57,929 bases of DNA from CAYVTV01 sp964563105 (GCA_964563105.1 CAZLXM010000012.1:1-57929), one strand, 5' to 3'; shown: positions 36,201 to 45,119, counted from the first letter of the stretch. Numbers and translations: made by a program. Notes: a model not told the origin generated them from the letters alone.

Positions 36201-36281
36201 TTGCGTCTTTTGCGCTTGCATAACTGTAGCAACAGTTAAGAGAACAGATGTCAGATACAAAAATTTATTTAAAAAGCTCAT
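33204..36281 (-). CDS. Large tetratricopeptide-repeat periplasmic protein
   Basis: This 1025-residue protein has a signal peptide (about residues 1-23, LTVATVMQAQ) and is built almost entirely of TPR-like helical pairs. Examples are YYFQTGYSHYMKKSYEEARVAF, YQLAYAYYKAGNYRQAVPIFEQV, YWLAESYYRLGDNSAATEFYRLF and DALFELGRAWVLIEKPEEALLSYQKII; I count well over a dozen. Export with many TPRs suggests a periplasmic scaffold that binds other proteins. The C-terminal tail after about residue 990 is polar (NRKKQLINDKNRNQPSSS). It is divergent from ftsE and precedes the barrel gene. I assign no specific function. Confidence 0.85.
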   Translation of the reverse strand: MSFLNKFLYLTSVLLTVATVMQAQKTQIYTYSEKDFNKAMELYNKEKYGAAQRFFHKSIESHKDEKTELNIMAQYYAALCAIELSNGDAEYLVNNFINENPDNPLVNNACFLLADYAFRKNSYPMVLKYLSKVDRYYLNSDELSQYYFQTGYSHYMKKSYEEARVAFYEIKDIDSKYSIPALYYYSHIAYEQKNYETALNGFLRLLDDETFEGIAPYYITQIYYHQKKYSELVAFAPSLMEKATDNKRTAEISKIIGEAYFYLDRFDEAIPYLEKYREEVKNTSMEDKYQLAYAYYKAGNYRQAVPIFEQVSMGNSEISQSALYHLADCYLKLDDKSRARNAFSGASRMDFDPAIQEDALFNFAMVTYELSYSPFNEAIRAFNSYINLYPASERTDEAYNYLVMAYLNTKNYRMAMESLEKIRTRDKFIDKAYQRVSFFRGMELYTNLRFTDAIITFDKSLQFGEHDPLLKARTLYWLAESYYRLGDNSAATEFYRLFNADTYAPKAPEFKMLNYSLGYLSFSKREYTEAEKWFSTYVRLETDKNSLTHADAYNRLGDCRFIAKSYWQAIEYYDKVISLAKADVPYALFQKAFSLGLVDRPQRKIEVLNQLLTNFPTSSYTDDALFELGRAWVLIEKPEEALLSYQKIIKDHPNSNYVSRAMVQLGLIHRNAGDNVKALDYYKAVVENYPGTSESENALRSIREIYVDLNRVDEYLLFVEKSGQRITITEQDSLIYYAAENVYLSGDCNKSLPALNNYIERFPAGGFLLNAHYYRADCLLKENNPDAAYVSLQYIISQPFNLFTEPALIVASRIVYDKEDYNLAAQLYQQIIEKGEKKANIDEAETGLMRCYHKLGEYQNTISAARQVLLHDKLQEEVKREANYLIADAYLKQNDPVAAYDWYSKIAIEVNSLEGAEAKYRISEIDFNRGDIGKAEKNIYDFINQNTPHSYWMGKAFLLLSDIFISMNDEFQALQTLQSLIEFYTSDTDGIKDEANRKKQLINDKNRNQPSSSVNDSIQSPPLVY

Positions 36282-36436
36282 ATTTTTGAATGTATAATCT
36301 TGTAAAGGTATTAATTAAAAGCTTTCATTATGAAATTGAATTTTCAATTTAATTAACAGTATTATGTTAATTAATGGTTTTATTATTTAGCATAAAACAA
36401 GGATATTTGCATTAAAATTAATATTATATAACATAT

Positions 36437-36472
36437 CTTGTGAATCAGTGATTTTAAGGTATTTTATTTTTG
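36437..36472 (+). promoter_or_regulatory. Candidate promoter of ftsE
   Basis: CTTG (36437-36440) and TATTTTTG (36465-36472), a full match to the -7 consensus TAnnTTTG, lie 54 bases before the ftsE start. The spacer of 24 bases is longer than usual, so only the -7 box is convincing. Confidence 0.4.
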
Positions 36473-36525
36473 GTATAAAATTTTTATATAATTAACAACG
36501 CTTTTTTCCTTCAAAAATTATTTTT

Positions 36526-37242
36526 ATGGCATTAGACAATATAGTAGAATTTCATAACGCATCAATATTTATTAAAGACCATCTTGTTTTATCAAATGTT
36601 AGTTTTTCTGTAAAAAAAGGAGAATTGATCTATTTGATAGGTAAAGTAGGAAGCGGGAAAACTTCATTGATAAAAACCATGAATGCAGAGATCCCTTTAC
36701 GTGAAGGCAATATTATGGTTTGTGGTTTTCAAATGGAAAATATTACTAAAAAAGAAATCCCTCTTTTAAGAAGAAAAATGGGAATTGTATTTCAGGATTT
36801 TCAGCTCCTTACTGACAGGACAATAAATGAAAATCTGGAGTTTGTATTAAAAGCTACCGGATGGAATAAAAAAGCAGAAATGGAGATCCGGATCGGTGAA
36901 GTTCTGGAAAAAACAGGCCTCGGCTATAAAGGTTATAAAATGCCACATCAATTATCGGGAGGTGAACAACAAAGAGTTGTAATTGCAAGGGCATTGCTGA
37001 ATAATCCCGAACTTATACTGGCTGATGAGCCTACAGGTAACCTTGACCCGCAAACCGGAGAGGAAATTCTTCAATTGCTCCTGGAAATTAGTAAAAGTGG
37101 AAGGGCAGTAATAATAGCGACTCATAATTATAACCTTTTAAAGAAATATCCTTCCCGTATCCTGAAATGTGCTGCAGGTAATCTTTTTGAAACTGATAAA
37201 AACGATCCGGATATTGATTTCTTTGCCATGTATTATAATTAG
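36526..37242 (+). CDS. ftsE: Cell division ATP-binding protein FtsE
   Basis: This 238-residue ABC ATPase works with FtsX at the division site to activate cell-wall hydrolases. The Walker A motif reads GKVGSGKTSL, the Q-loop is VFQDFQLL, the signature is LSGGEQQRV and Walker B is LILADEPTG, followed by the His switch IATHNYN. NMENITKKEIPLLRRKMG is typical of FtsE/LolD-type ATPases, and the length and N-terminus (VEFHNASIFIKDHLVLSNVSFSV) fit FtsE. No ftsX is in the window; in Bacteroidota it is often not adjacent. The 3' end overlaps the convergent GNAT-like gene by four bases. It diverges from the TPR gene with 244 AT-rich bases between. Confidence 0.88.
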   Translation: MALDNIVEFHNASIFIKDHLVLSNVSFSVKKGELIYLIGKVGSGKTSLIKTMNAEIPLREGNIMVCGFQMENITKKEIPLLRRKMGIVFQDFQLLTDRTINENLEFVLKATGWNKKAEMEIRIGEVLEKTGLGYKGYKMPHQLSGGEQQRVVIARALLNNPELILADEPTGNLDPQTGEEILQLLLEISKSGRAVIIATHNYNLLKKYPSRILKCAAGNLFETDKNDPDIDFFAMYYN

Positions 37243-38369
37243 GTGAAAATATAGTCCCCTGCCCCATCCTGCATAGTAAAATCATGCTCTATAAATTGCA
37301 AAAGTTTCTTACTAACTCCATAAAATCTTTTTTTACTTTTTTTACGAATATAAGGAAACAGTGTTTTGTTCAAAGAGATAACGAAACTAGTATGAAAACT
37401 GATTATATCAGTAATATAAAATCTTCGCAATAAATAACTAATTACCTTTTTACAAATAATATCTTCTTTTCCCGATAACAGATATACAAATTGTGTCCTG
37501 ACAACTCCATCTCTTGCTGAAAGGCAAACCAGACCAACTAACTTTTTATCCTCTCTGATCCTTAACCAGAAAAGCTCATTTTTATCAGCAAAAGAACTGA
37601 AATAATATTTTAATCCAATAAAAGCATTGCTCCTGTCTTTCATTATAAGCCAGGGAAAATCATTATACCATTTTAATACCCTAATGTCCGGAAAACCAAC
37701 ATCCTTTCCGGCATTTTGAGCAATAAACCTTAAATCTTCTTCTCCGGGAAAGTTAATTTTCTCCATTATCAGGTTATTTTGGGCAGGCAGAACTGATGGC
37801 AGGTAATACAATGGGTATAAAATTAAATTAAGTATTTTCTCAAATGTATAAAGCAGATAATATATTCCACTTGATTTTATGAATTTGTAATATTTCCGGT
37901 TTTTTTCAAAGTATAAGATTATTTTTTTTGAAATATTAAATCTCAACCATATATGTAAACCCTTCCGTTCCTTTATAATTGCCGATGCAGCTTTTTGTAT
38001 TTTATTTGCAAGTTTAATTGAAGGAATATCTGAAAACATAATTTTATAATCATAACTCTTAACAAAAATTTTTAGTAATTCCTCTGATAAACCTTTTTCA
38101 GTATCTGCTTCAACACGCCACCCACTGAGCCAGGCAAATTTTTCATTTTTTTTGTTGATAAGATAAAAAGGAAGTGCTCCAATATATCCACAGGTATTAC
38201 CTGCCTCATCTTTCTTAAAAATAAGGGCTATATCTTCGGGGCCTGCAAATGGATTATTTGCCTGACTAAAAGCTCTCCACGGAGTAATTGCAACATTACG
38301 GCCACCCAGATTAGATGAAGATTTGCTAAATTTTTCTAATTCTTTAATTCTTACAAAAGAAAAATTCAT
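37239..38369 (-). CDS. GNAT-fold protein of the polysaccharide cluster
   Basis: This 376-residue protein looks like a two-domain acetyltransferase-fold protein. GYIGALPFYLINKKNEKFAWLSGWRVEADTEKG (about 58-90) resembles the central strand and acyl-CoA loop of a GNAT domain. A second related region lies near NELFWLRIREDKKLVGLVCLSARDGV (about 278-303). Specific catalytic residues cannot be named. It is the last gene of a minus-strand run behind mutS2 with two deacetylases and a FemAB-like protein, so it may act on a cell-surface glycan or lipid. It overlaps the convergent ftsE end by four bases. No signal peptide is seen, so it is cytoplasmic. Confidence 0.5.
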   Translation of the reverse strand: MNFSFVRIKELEKFSKSSSNLGGRNVAITPWRAFSQANNPFAGPEDIALIFKKDEAGNTCGYIGALPFYLINKKNEKFAWLSGWRVEADTEKGLSEELLKIFVKSYDYKIMFSDIPSIKLANKIQKAASAIIKERKGLHIWLRFNISKKIILYFEKNRKYYKFIKSSGIYYLLYTFEKILNLILYPLYYLPSVLPAQNNLIMEKINFPGEEDLRFIAQNAGKDVGFPDIRVLKWYNDFPWLIMKDRSNAFIGLKYYFSSFADKNELFWLRIREDKKLVGLVCLSARDGVVRTQFVYLLSGKEDIICKKVISYLLRRFYITDIISFHTSFVISLNKTLFPYIRKKSKKRFYGVSKKLLQFIEHDFTMQDGAGDYIFT

Positions 38370-38461
38370 TTTTTTATAAATTATCCGTTTAGGATTAAAT
38401 ATTTTTAAAATATTGAACTAAAACTGCCAATAAAATTGCAATCTTATTGAAAATATGCTTC

Positions 38462-39478
38462 TTACCATCCTATAATATTTTTTCTTAAAAAGAATATCAG
38501 GTAATCGGTTATGAGTATCTGGCGGGCTGATCTTCCTTTCACCTCCATTGGTATACGCTGAATGTGTCTTTTTTCAACAATTGGTTTTAATCCGGAGCTG
38601 CCAAAACTGGCATCGATCAACAGATCTTTCAAATTATGTATTCGGCTTATAATATCTTTATTAATACCATAATCACTGAAAGGAAATGCAAAATAACGAT
38701 ACCGGGGGGAGAACTCTTGTATTAATTGGTCCATGCTTTCTTTAAGTTTACAAATAATCTCAGTTTCAGTCAATCCCGTTAATAACTGATGGTCTTTAGT
38801 ATGAGAGCCTATAATAAAACCTTTCTTTTGCAATTCACGGATCTGATTGGAATCCATATAAGGTTTATTTTCTTTTAGATATTCTTTGAAATCTATTTGT
38901 AAGACCTCTCCTGCCAAATCCAGAACTTCATTATCCAGGTAATTAAATTTCAAAATTTCATTGCACATTGTACTCCTTTTTTGGCCATTTAAACCAATTA
39001 AGCCTGACACTTTTTTTAGGGCAGATTTATTTGGACATTGATTTATCCTTTCTATCAAAAGACTGACTTTAAAACGATAAAACATATCCCGGTTATCAAC
39101 AAAATTGTTATTTATAAAAAAAATGGCGGGAATTCCCATTTGGTAAAGGTATGGTGCAATAAATTCATAAATTTCCCGCAAGCCGTCATCAAATGTAAGC
39201 ATAAACCCATTTTTTTTCGATTTTGCCGGATCATCTATAACTGCATAAAATTCATCAGGCGACAAAACTTTAAAATTACTTGTAAAAAAATCCAGATCTT
39301 CCATAAAATTTTTTACAGGCCTCGGATTATACAAGTTTTTGACATGAAGAGGCGGATTATCTGTAACAAGATGATATAAAGGTATTATCAGCTTATCCCC
39401 GGTAATTTTCTTAAGAAAATTGAAAGGCACAAAAGATAAAAATGGAGTTATAGTATTTTTTAGAGATTTATTTTTCAC
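38462..39478 (-). CDS. Polysaccharide deacetylase (NodB, CE4)
   Basis: The protein has 338 residues with a NodB homology domain in residues about 85-300. The catalytic base and metal Asp are in FMLTFDDGLREIYEFIAPYLYQMGIPAIFFINN. The two metal-binding His are in GSHTKDH, and YFAFPFSDYG follows, as in CE4 enzymes that remove N- or O-acetyl groups from glycans. There is no cleaved signal; a hydrophobic N-terminal helix (TPFLSFVPFNFLKKI) may rest on the membrane. It lies 113 bases downstream of the FemAB-like gene and 92 bases upstream of the GNAT-like gene on the same strand. The substrate is probably a lipid-linked or cell-surface sugar; the sequence does not tell which. Confidence 0.85.
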   Translation of the reverse strand: MKNKSLKNTITPFLSFVPFNFLKKITGDKLIIPLYHLVTDNPPLHVKNLYNPRPVKNFMEDLDFFTSNFKVLSPDEFYAVIDDPAKSKKNGFMLTFDDGLREIYEFIAPYLYQMGIPAIFFINNNFVDNRDMFYRFKVSLLIERINQCPNKSALKKVSGLIGLNGQKRSTMCNEILKFNYLDNEVLDLAGEVLQIDFKEYLKENKPYMDSNQIRELQKKGFIIGSHTKDHQLLTGLTETEIICKLKESMDQLIQEFSPRYRYFAFPFSDYGINKDIISRIHNLKDLLIDASFGSSGLKPIVEKRHIQRIPMEVKGRSARQILITDYLIFFLRKNIIGW

Positions 39479-39591
39479 CAGATTAAATAGTTACCCTATT
39501 TTCTTTATTTAGCTAATTTATATTGAGATTGCCTTATATTTTTAATCATTCCCAAAGTATAAATATCCTGCAAGATATCTTCCCAAATTTA

Positions 39592-40491
39592 TCATTTTTT
39601 AAAAATTTGTAATAAATATGGTAAACGATTAATCTTTACTGAGGGATATATCACGGGAAGAGCGCCAAAACCCGAAAAAAACCTGGCAATTCCGGGAATG
39701 TTGGAACCTTCAAAATCAAGAATAAGGTCTTTCTCAGAATATGTATAAATATAATGATCAAGTATGGCAAACATAGCGCGTTTTTCTCTTCCTATATTAC
39801 CGGATACAGGGGCCAGATAATAAACCCGCTTCCCAAAGAATACAAAAAGAGCAGCAGCACATAACTGATCGTTAAAAATTGCCCCTGTTAATTTGCCATA
39901 ACCGGAATTGATCAGCCAGTTTACAAAACAGTTTAACCATTCATAATATGATGCGGATTTTCTATTAGATGTTGCCTCTCTTTTAAGTTTCAGGAGATCA
40001 GTAACTCTTACATTTTCTGTTATCTCAATAAATGAGGTACTCTTTTGTACATTTCTTTTAGTATTTTCAGAATAAGAGTCTTTCAGGTGATTGTAGTTAT
40101 GTTTAAGGCTCAATTCAAAATTGATTTTGCTATTAATTCCTTTAATATTATTATCAAAATTGTTGGTATAATTAAGATTAACATCTATATATTTCAATTC
40201 AGGCGGGATAGTATTCAGAAATGCCTGTAATAGTTCGGAAGTAACTGTTTTTTTTGAATAGACACCTAATTGCTGGGTAAAGAGTGGCTGAAAAACATAT
40301 TTTACTCCGAATTTCTTTTTTATTGGAAGAGGCATTACTGCCTGATAATCATTTTTTATGATGCCGGCCCAGCCAGGTGCTACAAGATCCATATACCATG
40401 ACATGCCATATAAATGTGCTACTCCTGAATTAGCGATACACTCATCCCATTTGAGTCGGTCAATTTGATTTGATTCGATAAATCTAAACAT
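39592..40491 (-). CDS. FemAB/GNAT-like acyltransferase
   Basis: I place the start at ATG 40491 (MFRFIESNQIDRLKWDECI), giving about 299 residues. The frame is open further upstream, but that part runs over the preceding deacetylase gene in another frame, and 40491 gives the eight-base overlap usual in operons. Residues about 5-130 and 150-280 form two GNAT-like halves of the FemAB type: WYMDLVAPGWAGIIKNDYQAVMPLPIKKKFG, FTQQLGVYS, LKLKREATSNRKSASYYEWL, LCAAALFVFFGKRVYYLAPVSG and LDFEGSNIPGIARFFSGFGA. These features match acyl- or aminoacyltransferases that decorate cell-wall or surface glycans. The natural acyl donor is unknown. Confidence 0.72.
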   Translation of the reverse strand: MFRFIESNQIDRLKWDECIANSGVAHLYGMSWYMDLVAPGWAGIIKNDYQAVMPLPIKKKFGVKYVFQPLFTQQLGVYSKKTVTSELLQAFLNTIPPELKYIDVNLNYTNNFDNNIKGINSKINFELSLKHNYNHLKDSYSENTKRNVQKSTSFIEITENVRVTDLLKLKREATSNRKSASYYEWLNCFVNWLINSGYGKLTGAIFNDQLCAAALFVFFGKRVYYLAPVSGNIGREKRAMFAILDHYIYTYSEKDLILDFEGSNIPGIARFFSGFGALPVIYPSVKINRLPYLLQIFKK

Positions 40492-41797
40492 CAGATAAAA
40501 TATTTGCCATATTAACCATTTGCAAGTATACTTTTTTCCATCCTTTCCATTCTCCAAAATCTCCAAGAGAATCATTATGCCATATAGAAATGAATAATCC
40601 TTTTGCTTCATTTACGGTATCTAATAATTTATTTATCGTTTTCATTGCCCCGGAAGGGCTTAACCCCATATAATCTTTTAATGTCCTGTCCATTACACAA
40701 AATGGATAAATAATTAATCGGGTGGATATATTTCGTTCCAGGTCAAAAAATGGGAACGGAAAAGCCAGACCTGCTCTAAATCCCGGATAATCAGGATATC
40801 CCATTGAATAATCTTCCCTGATGCCTGCATTTAACAGCTTCCGGTAAGTATGAGGGATACGGATCTTTATAAAATGTTGACGACTTTGGTATATTGTATT
40901 TTCAGAAAGTGATTCAATAATTTTTTTTTCATGATCAATTCCTTTATTTCCGAGATCAGAATTATAGGAAGGATGCATTCCGGTCTGATATTTAGCGGAA
41001 AGCAATTTCACCAAATCCTGCCATGATTTATTATAAGGAGAAGTTTTCAGATCAAATTTAGAAGTTTTACCGGCAAGAATAAATACTTTGAGTTTCGCAG
41101 CTGCTTTTCCGTGGATTTCATCCCATTCGGCAAATGTATCAAAAGGATCCTTAATAGCTTTACTGATAACCCTGAGTCTGTAAATTACATTGTCTAAATT
41201 TTTATGAAAAAGCCCCTTTACTAATCCTCCGCTAACATTAATAAAAGGTTTATGCAGATATGCCCATGGTAAGTCAACGTCAATCGTGGGTATGTATTTA
41301 AAAGCTAATTTTTTAAATTCCAAATCCGGAAAAAAAATAAGTAAGCTTTTCTTAAAATTATTTATCCACATATTGATCACTGGTATTTCCAAAAAATCAT
41401 ACTTATAAGCAAGTGAAGCACTTGCAGGGAATCTGTTATGATTGTCGGGAATAAAGGGCAGGTACTCCTCATACCTGCTAACCAGATAAAAAATAGCCGC
41501 AAAAATATCAAAAGGGAGGTCTTTGCCGTCCGTTTCAAAAAAAACAGGCAGTTTGTCCAAATAAGAGTTACAATGAATTGATTGTTTGACAATATGTTCT
41601 TCGAACAGAAGCTTATGCGGATGAATTGTAAAAGAGTGTTCTATTTTCTCATATGAATAATTCAGTACAGGAACATTCAGGCTTTTAATTTCATTCAGAT
41701 TGTTTATGATGGAATAACGCAGGCCCATTATTCTATTTAGGGAAAGATCCAGTACGTATTCAAGCCTTTTGCTTATATGTTTTGTATAAACTATCAT
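40484..41797 (-). CDS. DUF7033-type polysaccharide deacetylase family protein
   Basis: I use ATG 41797 (MIVYTKHISKRLEYVLDL), ten bases after the mutS2 stop; an in-frame TTG lies three codons earlier. The N-terminal part (about 1-150) contains the DUF7033 pattern DIFAAIFYLVSRYEEYLPF. The C-terminal part is a NodB-like barrel with YIPTIDVDLPWAY (D-x-D), GMHPSYNSDLG and the long SRQHFIKIRIPHTYRKLLNAGIREDYSMGYPDYPGFRAG. This combination is common in Bacteroidota surface-polysaccharide genes. It overlaps the FemAB-like gene by eight bases and sits directly behind mutS2, so the three are likely co-transcribed. The exact substrate is unknown. Confidence 0.8.
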   Translation of the reverse strand: MIVYTKHISKRLEYVLDLSLNRIMGLRYSIINNLNEIKSLNVPVLNYSYEKIEHSFTIHPHKLLFEEHIVKQSIHCNSYLDKLPVFFETDGKDLPFDIFAAIFYLVSRYEEYLPFIPDNHNRFPASASLAYKYDFLEIPVINMWINNFKKSLLIFFPDLEFKKLAFKYIPTIDVDLPWAYLHKPFINVSGGLVKGLFHKNLDNVIYRLRVISKAIKDPFDTFAEWDEIHGKAAAKLKVFILAGKTSKFDLKTSPYNKSWQDLVKLLSAKYQTGMHPSYNSDLGNKGIDHEKKIIESLSENTIYQSRQHFIKIRIPHTYRKLLNAGIREDYSMGYPDYPGFRAGLAFPFPFFDLERNISTRLIIYPFCVMDRTLKDYMGLSPSGAMKTINKLLDTVNEAKGLFISIWHNDSLGDFGEWKGWKKVYLQMVNMANILSDV

Positions 41798-41806
41798 TAA
41801 TAACAA

Positions 41807-44293
41807 TCATGGTTCCAGTTTAACAATTGTTATACCTGCTCCTCCTGCTTCAGGATGTTCATCACCAAACCATCCTATAACATTAATGGTACTTAAATAT
41901 TGCCTTATTAATTGTCTGAGTATTCCGTTTCCCTTTCCATGTAAAATTCTAAGTTCAGAGGCCTGGACCATAATTGCTTCATCAATAAAACTGCTTACCA
42001 TTGTCAGGGCTTCTTCCCCTCTTTTACCCCGAATATCGATATCAGACCTGAAATGAAGTTTTTTCATTCCAATATCATAATTATATGCAGATGTTGGTTT
42101 ATTAAGGTTTCGGCAAAGCTGTTTATATCTTCCGGAACTGATCCTTTCAAGCTGTTCAGATTTCACAGTTGTTTTTATACTTCCGAACAGTACAGTACAT
42201 TTTTTATCGGAAAGTGAAATTACCTCTCCGGCATTTTCAGTTCCTTTCAATATCACATAACATCCCGGAATAATTTCTTTTTCTTCAGCTTCTTTTTTTT
42301 CAGTTCTATCAGGCTTAATATACCTGCGGACTACTTTACTTTTTGTACTAATTTTTAATTCTTCAATTTTTTTTCTGAGTATATCTTTATCTTCATGATC
42401 AGAAATGGTTAATTTATGTTTAAAGTCAGCAAGTTTTTCTCTTGCCTGTCTGGTCCGGGATTTTTCAGCTTCAGATTCCCTTATCTCCCTTATAGTATTT
42501 TCTATTTGTTTATTTGTAGAATTAATGATTTCCTCCGCTTTTTGTTTGGCCTCATCTAATATTTTCTTTTTTAATTTTTCGGTATCCTGAAGTTCCAGGT
42601 CATATTTCCGTATCAGTTCAGCAAGTTGTTTTTCAGTAGTTTTTATTTGTTTACGTTTATTTTCCCAATATTTTTTATCACGCAAAACTTCCTTCAAATG
42701 TTTATCGAAATCAATATTCTCCTGTCCTGCAGATTCCTGAGCCTTCAGCAGTACGTCTTCAGGCAGGCCAATCTTTCTGGCAATTTCAAAAGCAAAAGAG
42801 CTGCCAGGCCGGCCTATATCTAATTTAAAGATTGGCAGCATCCGATGATTGTCAAAGAGCATAGCACCATTTATAATTCCATCTGCTGAAGCAGCAAAAT
42901 GCTTAAGATTGGTATAATGCGTGGTGATTATTCCATAACAACCATTAAGATTTAACCTTTCAAGTACAGATTCAGCTATTGCACCGCCCAGCAAAGGTTC
43001 ACTGCCTGAACCAAATTCATCAATCAAAATGAGTGTATTATGGTTGGAATTTTTCAGGAAGAATTTCATGTTTATCAGATGAGAACTATAAGTGCTCAGG
43101 TCACTTTCAATAGATTGTTCATCACCTATATCAATAAATATTCTTTCAAATACACCAAATACAGATCCTTCAGCAACCGGTACAAGGAATCCGCATTGCA
43201 GCATATATTGTAATAAGCCGGCACTTTGAAGACAAACAGATTTTCCGCCTGCATTTGGACCTGAAATTATCAAAATCCGGTTTTTTTCATCAAGACGTAA
43301 GTCGAGAGGTACAACTTCATTTTCTTTATTCGATTCCCGGAATGAAAGAAGAAGCAAAGGATGAATTGCATGAGTCCATTTAATTAAAGGGGAAGGCCAT
43401 AATTCCGGCATTATAGCCTGTATATTCATTGCAAAACGGGCCCTTGCAATTATCGAATCAAGATTTGCAAAATAATCATGTATAGACCTTAGTTCAGGAA
43501 TATATGGCCTGATAAAACTTGTAAATTCTGTCAGGATCCGTATAATTTCCCTTCTCTCTTCATTTTCAAGATCTCTGATTTCATTATTGGCTTCAACTAT
43601 TTCTGCAGGCTCAATATATACTGTTTTCCCTGTAGCTGATTCATCATGCACATATCCTTTAATTTTTCTTTTATGTGTAGCTAATACAGGGATCACTGTT
43701 CTTCCATTTCTAACTGACAGTGAAACATCATCATCTATTAAGCCCTGATTCCGGGCTGATTTTAATATACGGTTAAGCCGGGAAGAGATCTGTGCCTGTA
43801 AAACACTTATACTCTGTCTTATTCGGCTGAGTAAAGAACTGGCATTATCTCTGATACGATTATTCTTGTTCAGAATTTTATTTATTTGATCTATAACAAC
43901 AGGAAAATATTTTAAATCTGCTGCCAGACTTTTAAGGCAGGGAAATCGTTTATTATCATCTTTTCTGAAAAAAGCTATTACTATACGAGTTGAATCAAGA
44001 GCTTTCCTTAAATCTGCCACTTCTTCTTCCTCTATCCGGTTGCCTTCAATTGCTGCTTTATTCAGGATTGTTGAGAGGTCAATATAATGCTCTACGGGAA
44101 AGTCAATTCCGGAAAGGAAAATCTGCCGGAATTCTTCTACCAGAGATATCTGTTCAGTAATCAAACTATAGTCACTTAAAAACTTAAGTGAATCGACAGT
44201 ATCTTTCCCGGGTTCATAATGGCAATAAGTTTTAACAATTTCCCTGATTTTGTTAAAACCAATCTTTTCTTCAAATGTAAGGGGATAAATCAA
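41807..44293 (-). CDS. mutS2: Endonuclease MutS2
   Basis: This is an 828-residue MutS2 homologue. The ABC-type ATPase (about 325-520) shows Walker A GPNAGGKSVCLQ, ILIDEFGSGSEP with Walker B, and the DTHYTNLK-like THYTNLKHFA. A coiled-coil region (520-650) rich in Lys/Glu follows. The C-terminal Smr nuclease domain (about 750-828) has DIRGKRGEEAL and LRILHGKGNGILRQLIRQYL. MutS2 limits recombination and, in some bacteria, rescues collided ribosomes; it lacks the mismatch-recognition domain. A TATTTTTG box (44317-44310, minus strand) lies 17 bases upstream and could be the -7 element. The downstream glycan genes seem to share its transcript. Confidence 0.96.
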   Translation of the reverse strand: MIYPLTFEEKIGFNKIREIVKTYCHYEPGKDTVDSLKFLSDYSLITEQISLVEEFRQIFLSGIDFPVEHYIDLSTILNKAAIEGNRIEEEEVADLRKALDSTRIVIAFFRKDDNKRFPCLKSLAADLKYFPVVIDQINKILNKNNRIRDNASSLLSRIRQSISVLQAQISSRLNRILKSARNQGLIDDDVSLSVRNGRTVIPVLATHKRKIKGYVHDESATGKTVYIEPAEIVEANNEIRDLENEERREIIRILTEFTSFIRPYIPELRSIHDYFANLDSIIARARFAMNIQAIMPELWPSPLIKWTHAIHPLLLLSFRESNKENEVVPLDLRLDEKNRILIISGPNAGGKSVCLQSAGLLQYMLQCGFLVPVAEGSVFGVFERIFIDIGDEQSIESDLSTYSSHLINMKFFLKNSNHNTLILIDEFGSGSEPLLGGAIAESVLERLNLNGCYGIITTHYTNLKHFAASADGIINGAMLFDNHRMLPIFKLDIGRPGSSFAFEIARKIGLPEDVLLKAQESAGQENIDFDKHLKEVLRDKKYWENKRKQIKTTEKQLAELIRKYDLELQDTEKLKKKILDEAKQKAEEIINSTNKQIENTIREIRESEAEKSRTRQAREKLADFKHKLTISDHEDKDILRKKIEELKISTKSKVVRRYIKPDRTEKKEAEEKEIIPGCYVILKGTENAGEVISLSDKKCTVLFGSIKTTVKSEQLERISSGRYKQLCRNLNKPTSAYNYDIGMKKLHFRSDIDIRGKRGEEALTMVSSFIDEAIMVQASELRILHGKGNGILRQLIRQYLSTINVIGWFGDEHPEAGGAGITIVKLEP

Positions 44294-44389
44294 AGAATGC
44301 GTTTTTATACAAAAATAAGAAATTGTTTTAACACCGTCCCTAAATATTCGCCGGAAGTCGGATATAATTAGCTGATGCCAGGTTAAAGA

Positions 44390-45100
44390 TCAAAATAAAC
44401 GAAATTTGATATTTCGAATCGCAGCAGTAGTCATCCATGAGCATATCCCCAATGGTTTTAAGAGTTCCGTTTCAGCTCTTAATGTAAAACTATGATCTTT
44501 AACACTTACTTCTACCACGGATTCATTGTTAATATAGCACATGAGAGATTCTTCCAAAACTTTAATACGAATATGGTACCACTGATCAGTTTCAAATTTT
44601 GCCCAGGAACGGGTGAAGTTTTCTGAAGCATCCATACCATCAATACAGCTTATTCCAATTAGAGAGCCTCCCCATCCTCCTGCAATAAATGTACAATATT
44701 CGCCATAAACCGGAAAAGTAAGTCCGCAGAAAAAATCATTACCCTCAACACGTTTAGCTTCCAGGGCTATTTCATAATTCCCTGAAGGAAATTCTTCCTT
44801 CCAGTTTATACCTGTACATCCTTCACCAAGACCAAGAATAATTGAAGAATCTTTTACAAAAATATTACCCTGGGGGCCAAATTGGGTAACTTCCCATCCA
44901 TCCAGATTTATTCCATTAAATAAAAGCCTCCATCCTTCTAAATCAGGTTCTGAAAACAATCCAACAGGTGAGGGATCTTTCTCTGCTTCTTTTTTGGGAA
45001 AATAATTCTGAAAAAAAACAGATACAAGAACAAGACAAATAATTAGTGCTGCTGAAACAATAAAAACTTTTTGTCTGTTATTACCCTGAATTATTTTCAT
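44390..45100 (-). CDS. DUF1080 (3-keto-disaccharide hydrolase-type) membrane-anchored protein
   Basis: This 236-residue protein has one N-terminal membrane segment (about 11-30, FIVSAALIICLVLVSVFFQ) and an extracytoplasmic concanavalin-like domain. WRLLFNGINLDGWEVTQFGPQGNIFVKDSSIILG is the hallmark start of DUF1080, and FETDQWYHIRIKVLEESLMCYINNESVVEV lies in the second half. Related domains cleave 3-keto-glycosides or bind sugars, but many members have no known activity. It is the last of four minus-strand genes after feoAB, following the MORN protein by 19 bases. Nothing around it names the substrate. Confidence 0.78.
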   Translation of the reverse strand: MKIIQGNNRQKVFIVSAALIICLVLVSVFFQNYFPKKEAEKDPSPVGLFSEPDLEGWRLLFNGINLDGWEVTQFGPQGNIFVKDSSIILGLGEGCTGINWKEEFPSGNYEIALEAKRVEGNDFFCGLTFPVYGEYCTFIAGGWGGSLIGISCIDGMDASENFTRSWAKFETDQWYHIRIKVLEESLMCYINNESVVEVSVKDHSFTLRAETELLKPLGICSWMTTAAIRNIKFRLF

Positions 45101-45119
45101 AAACCAGTTATAAATATGT

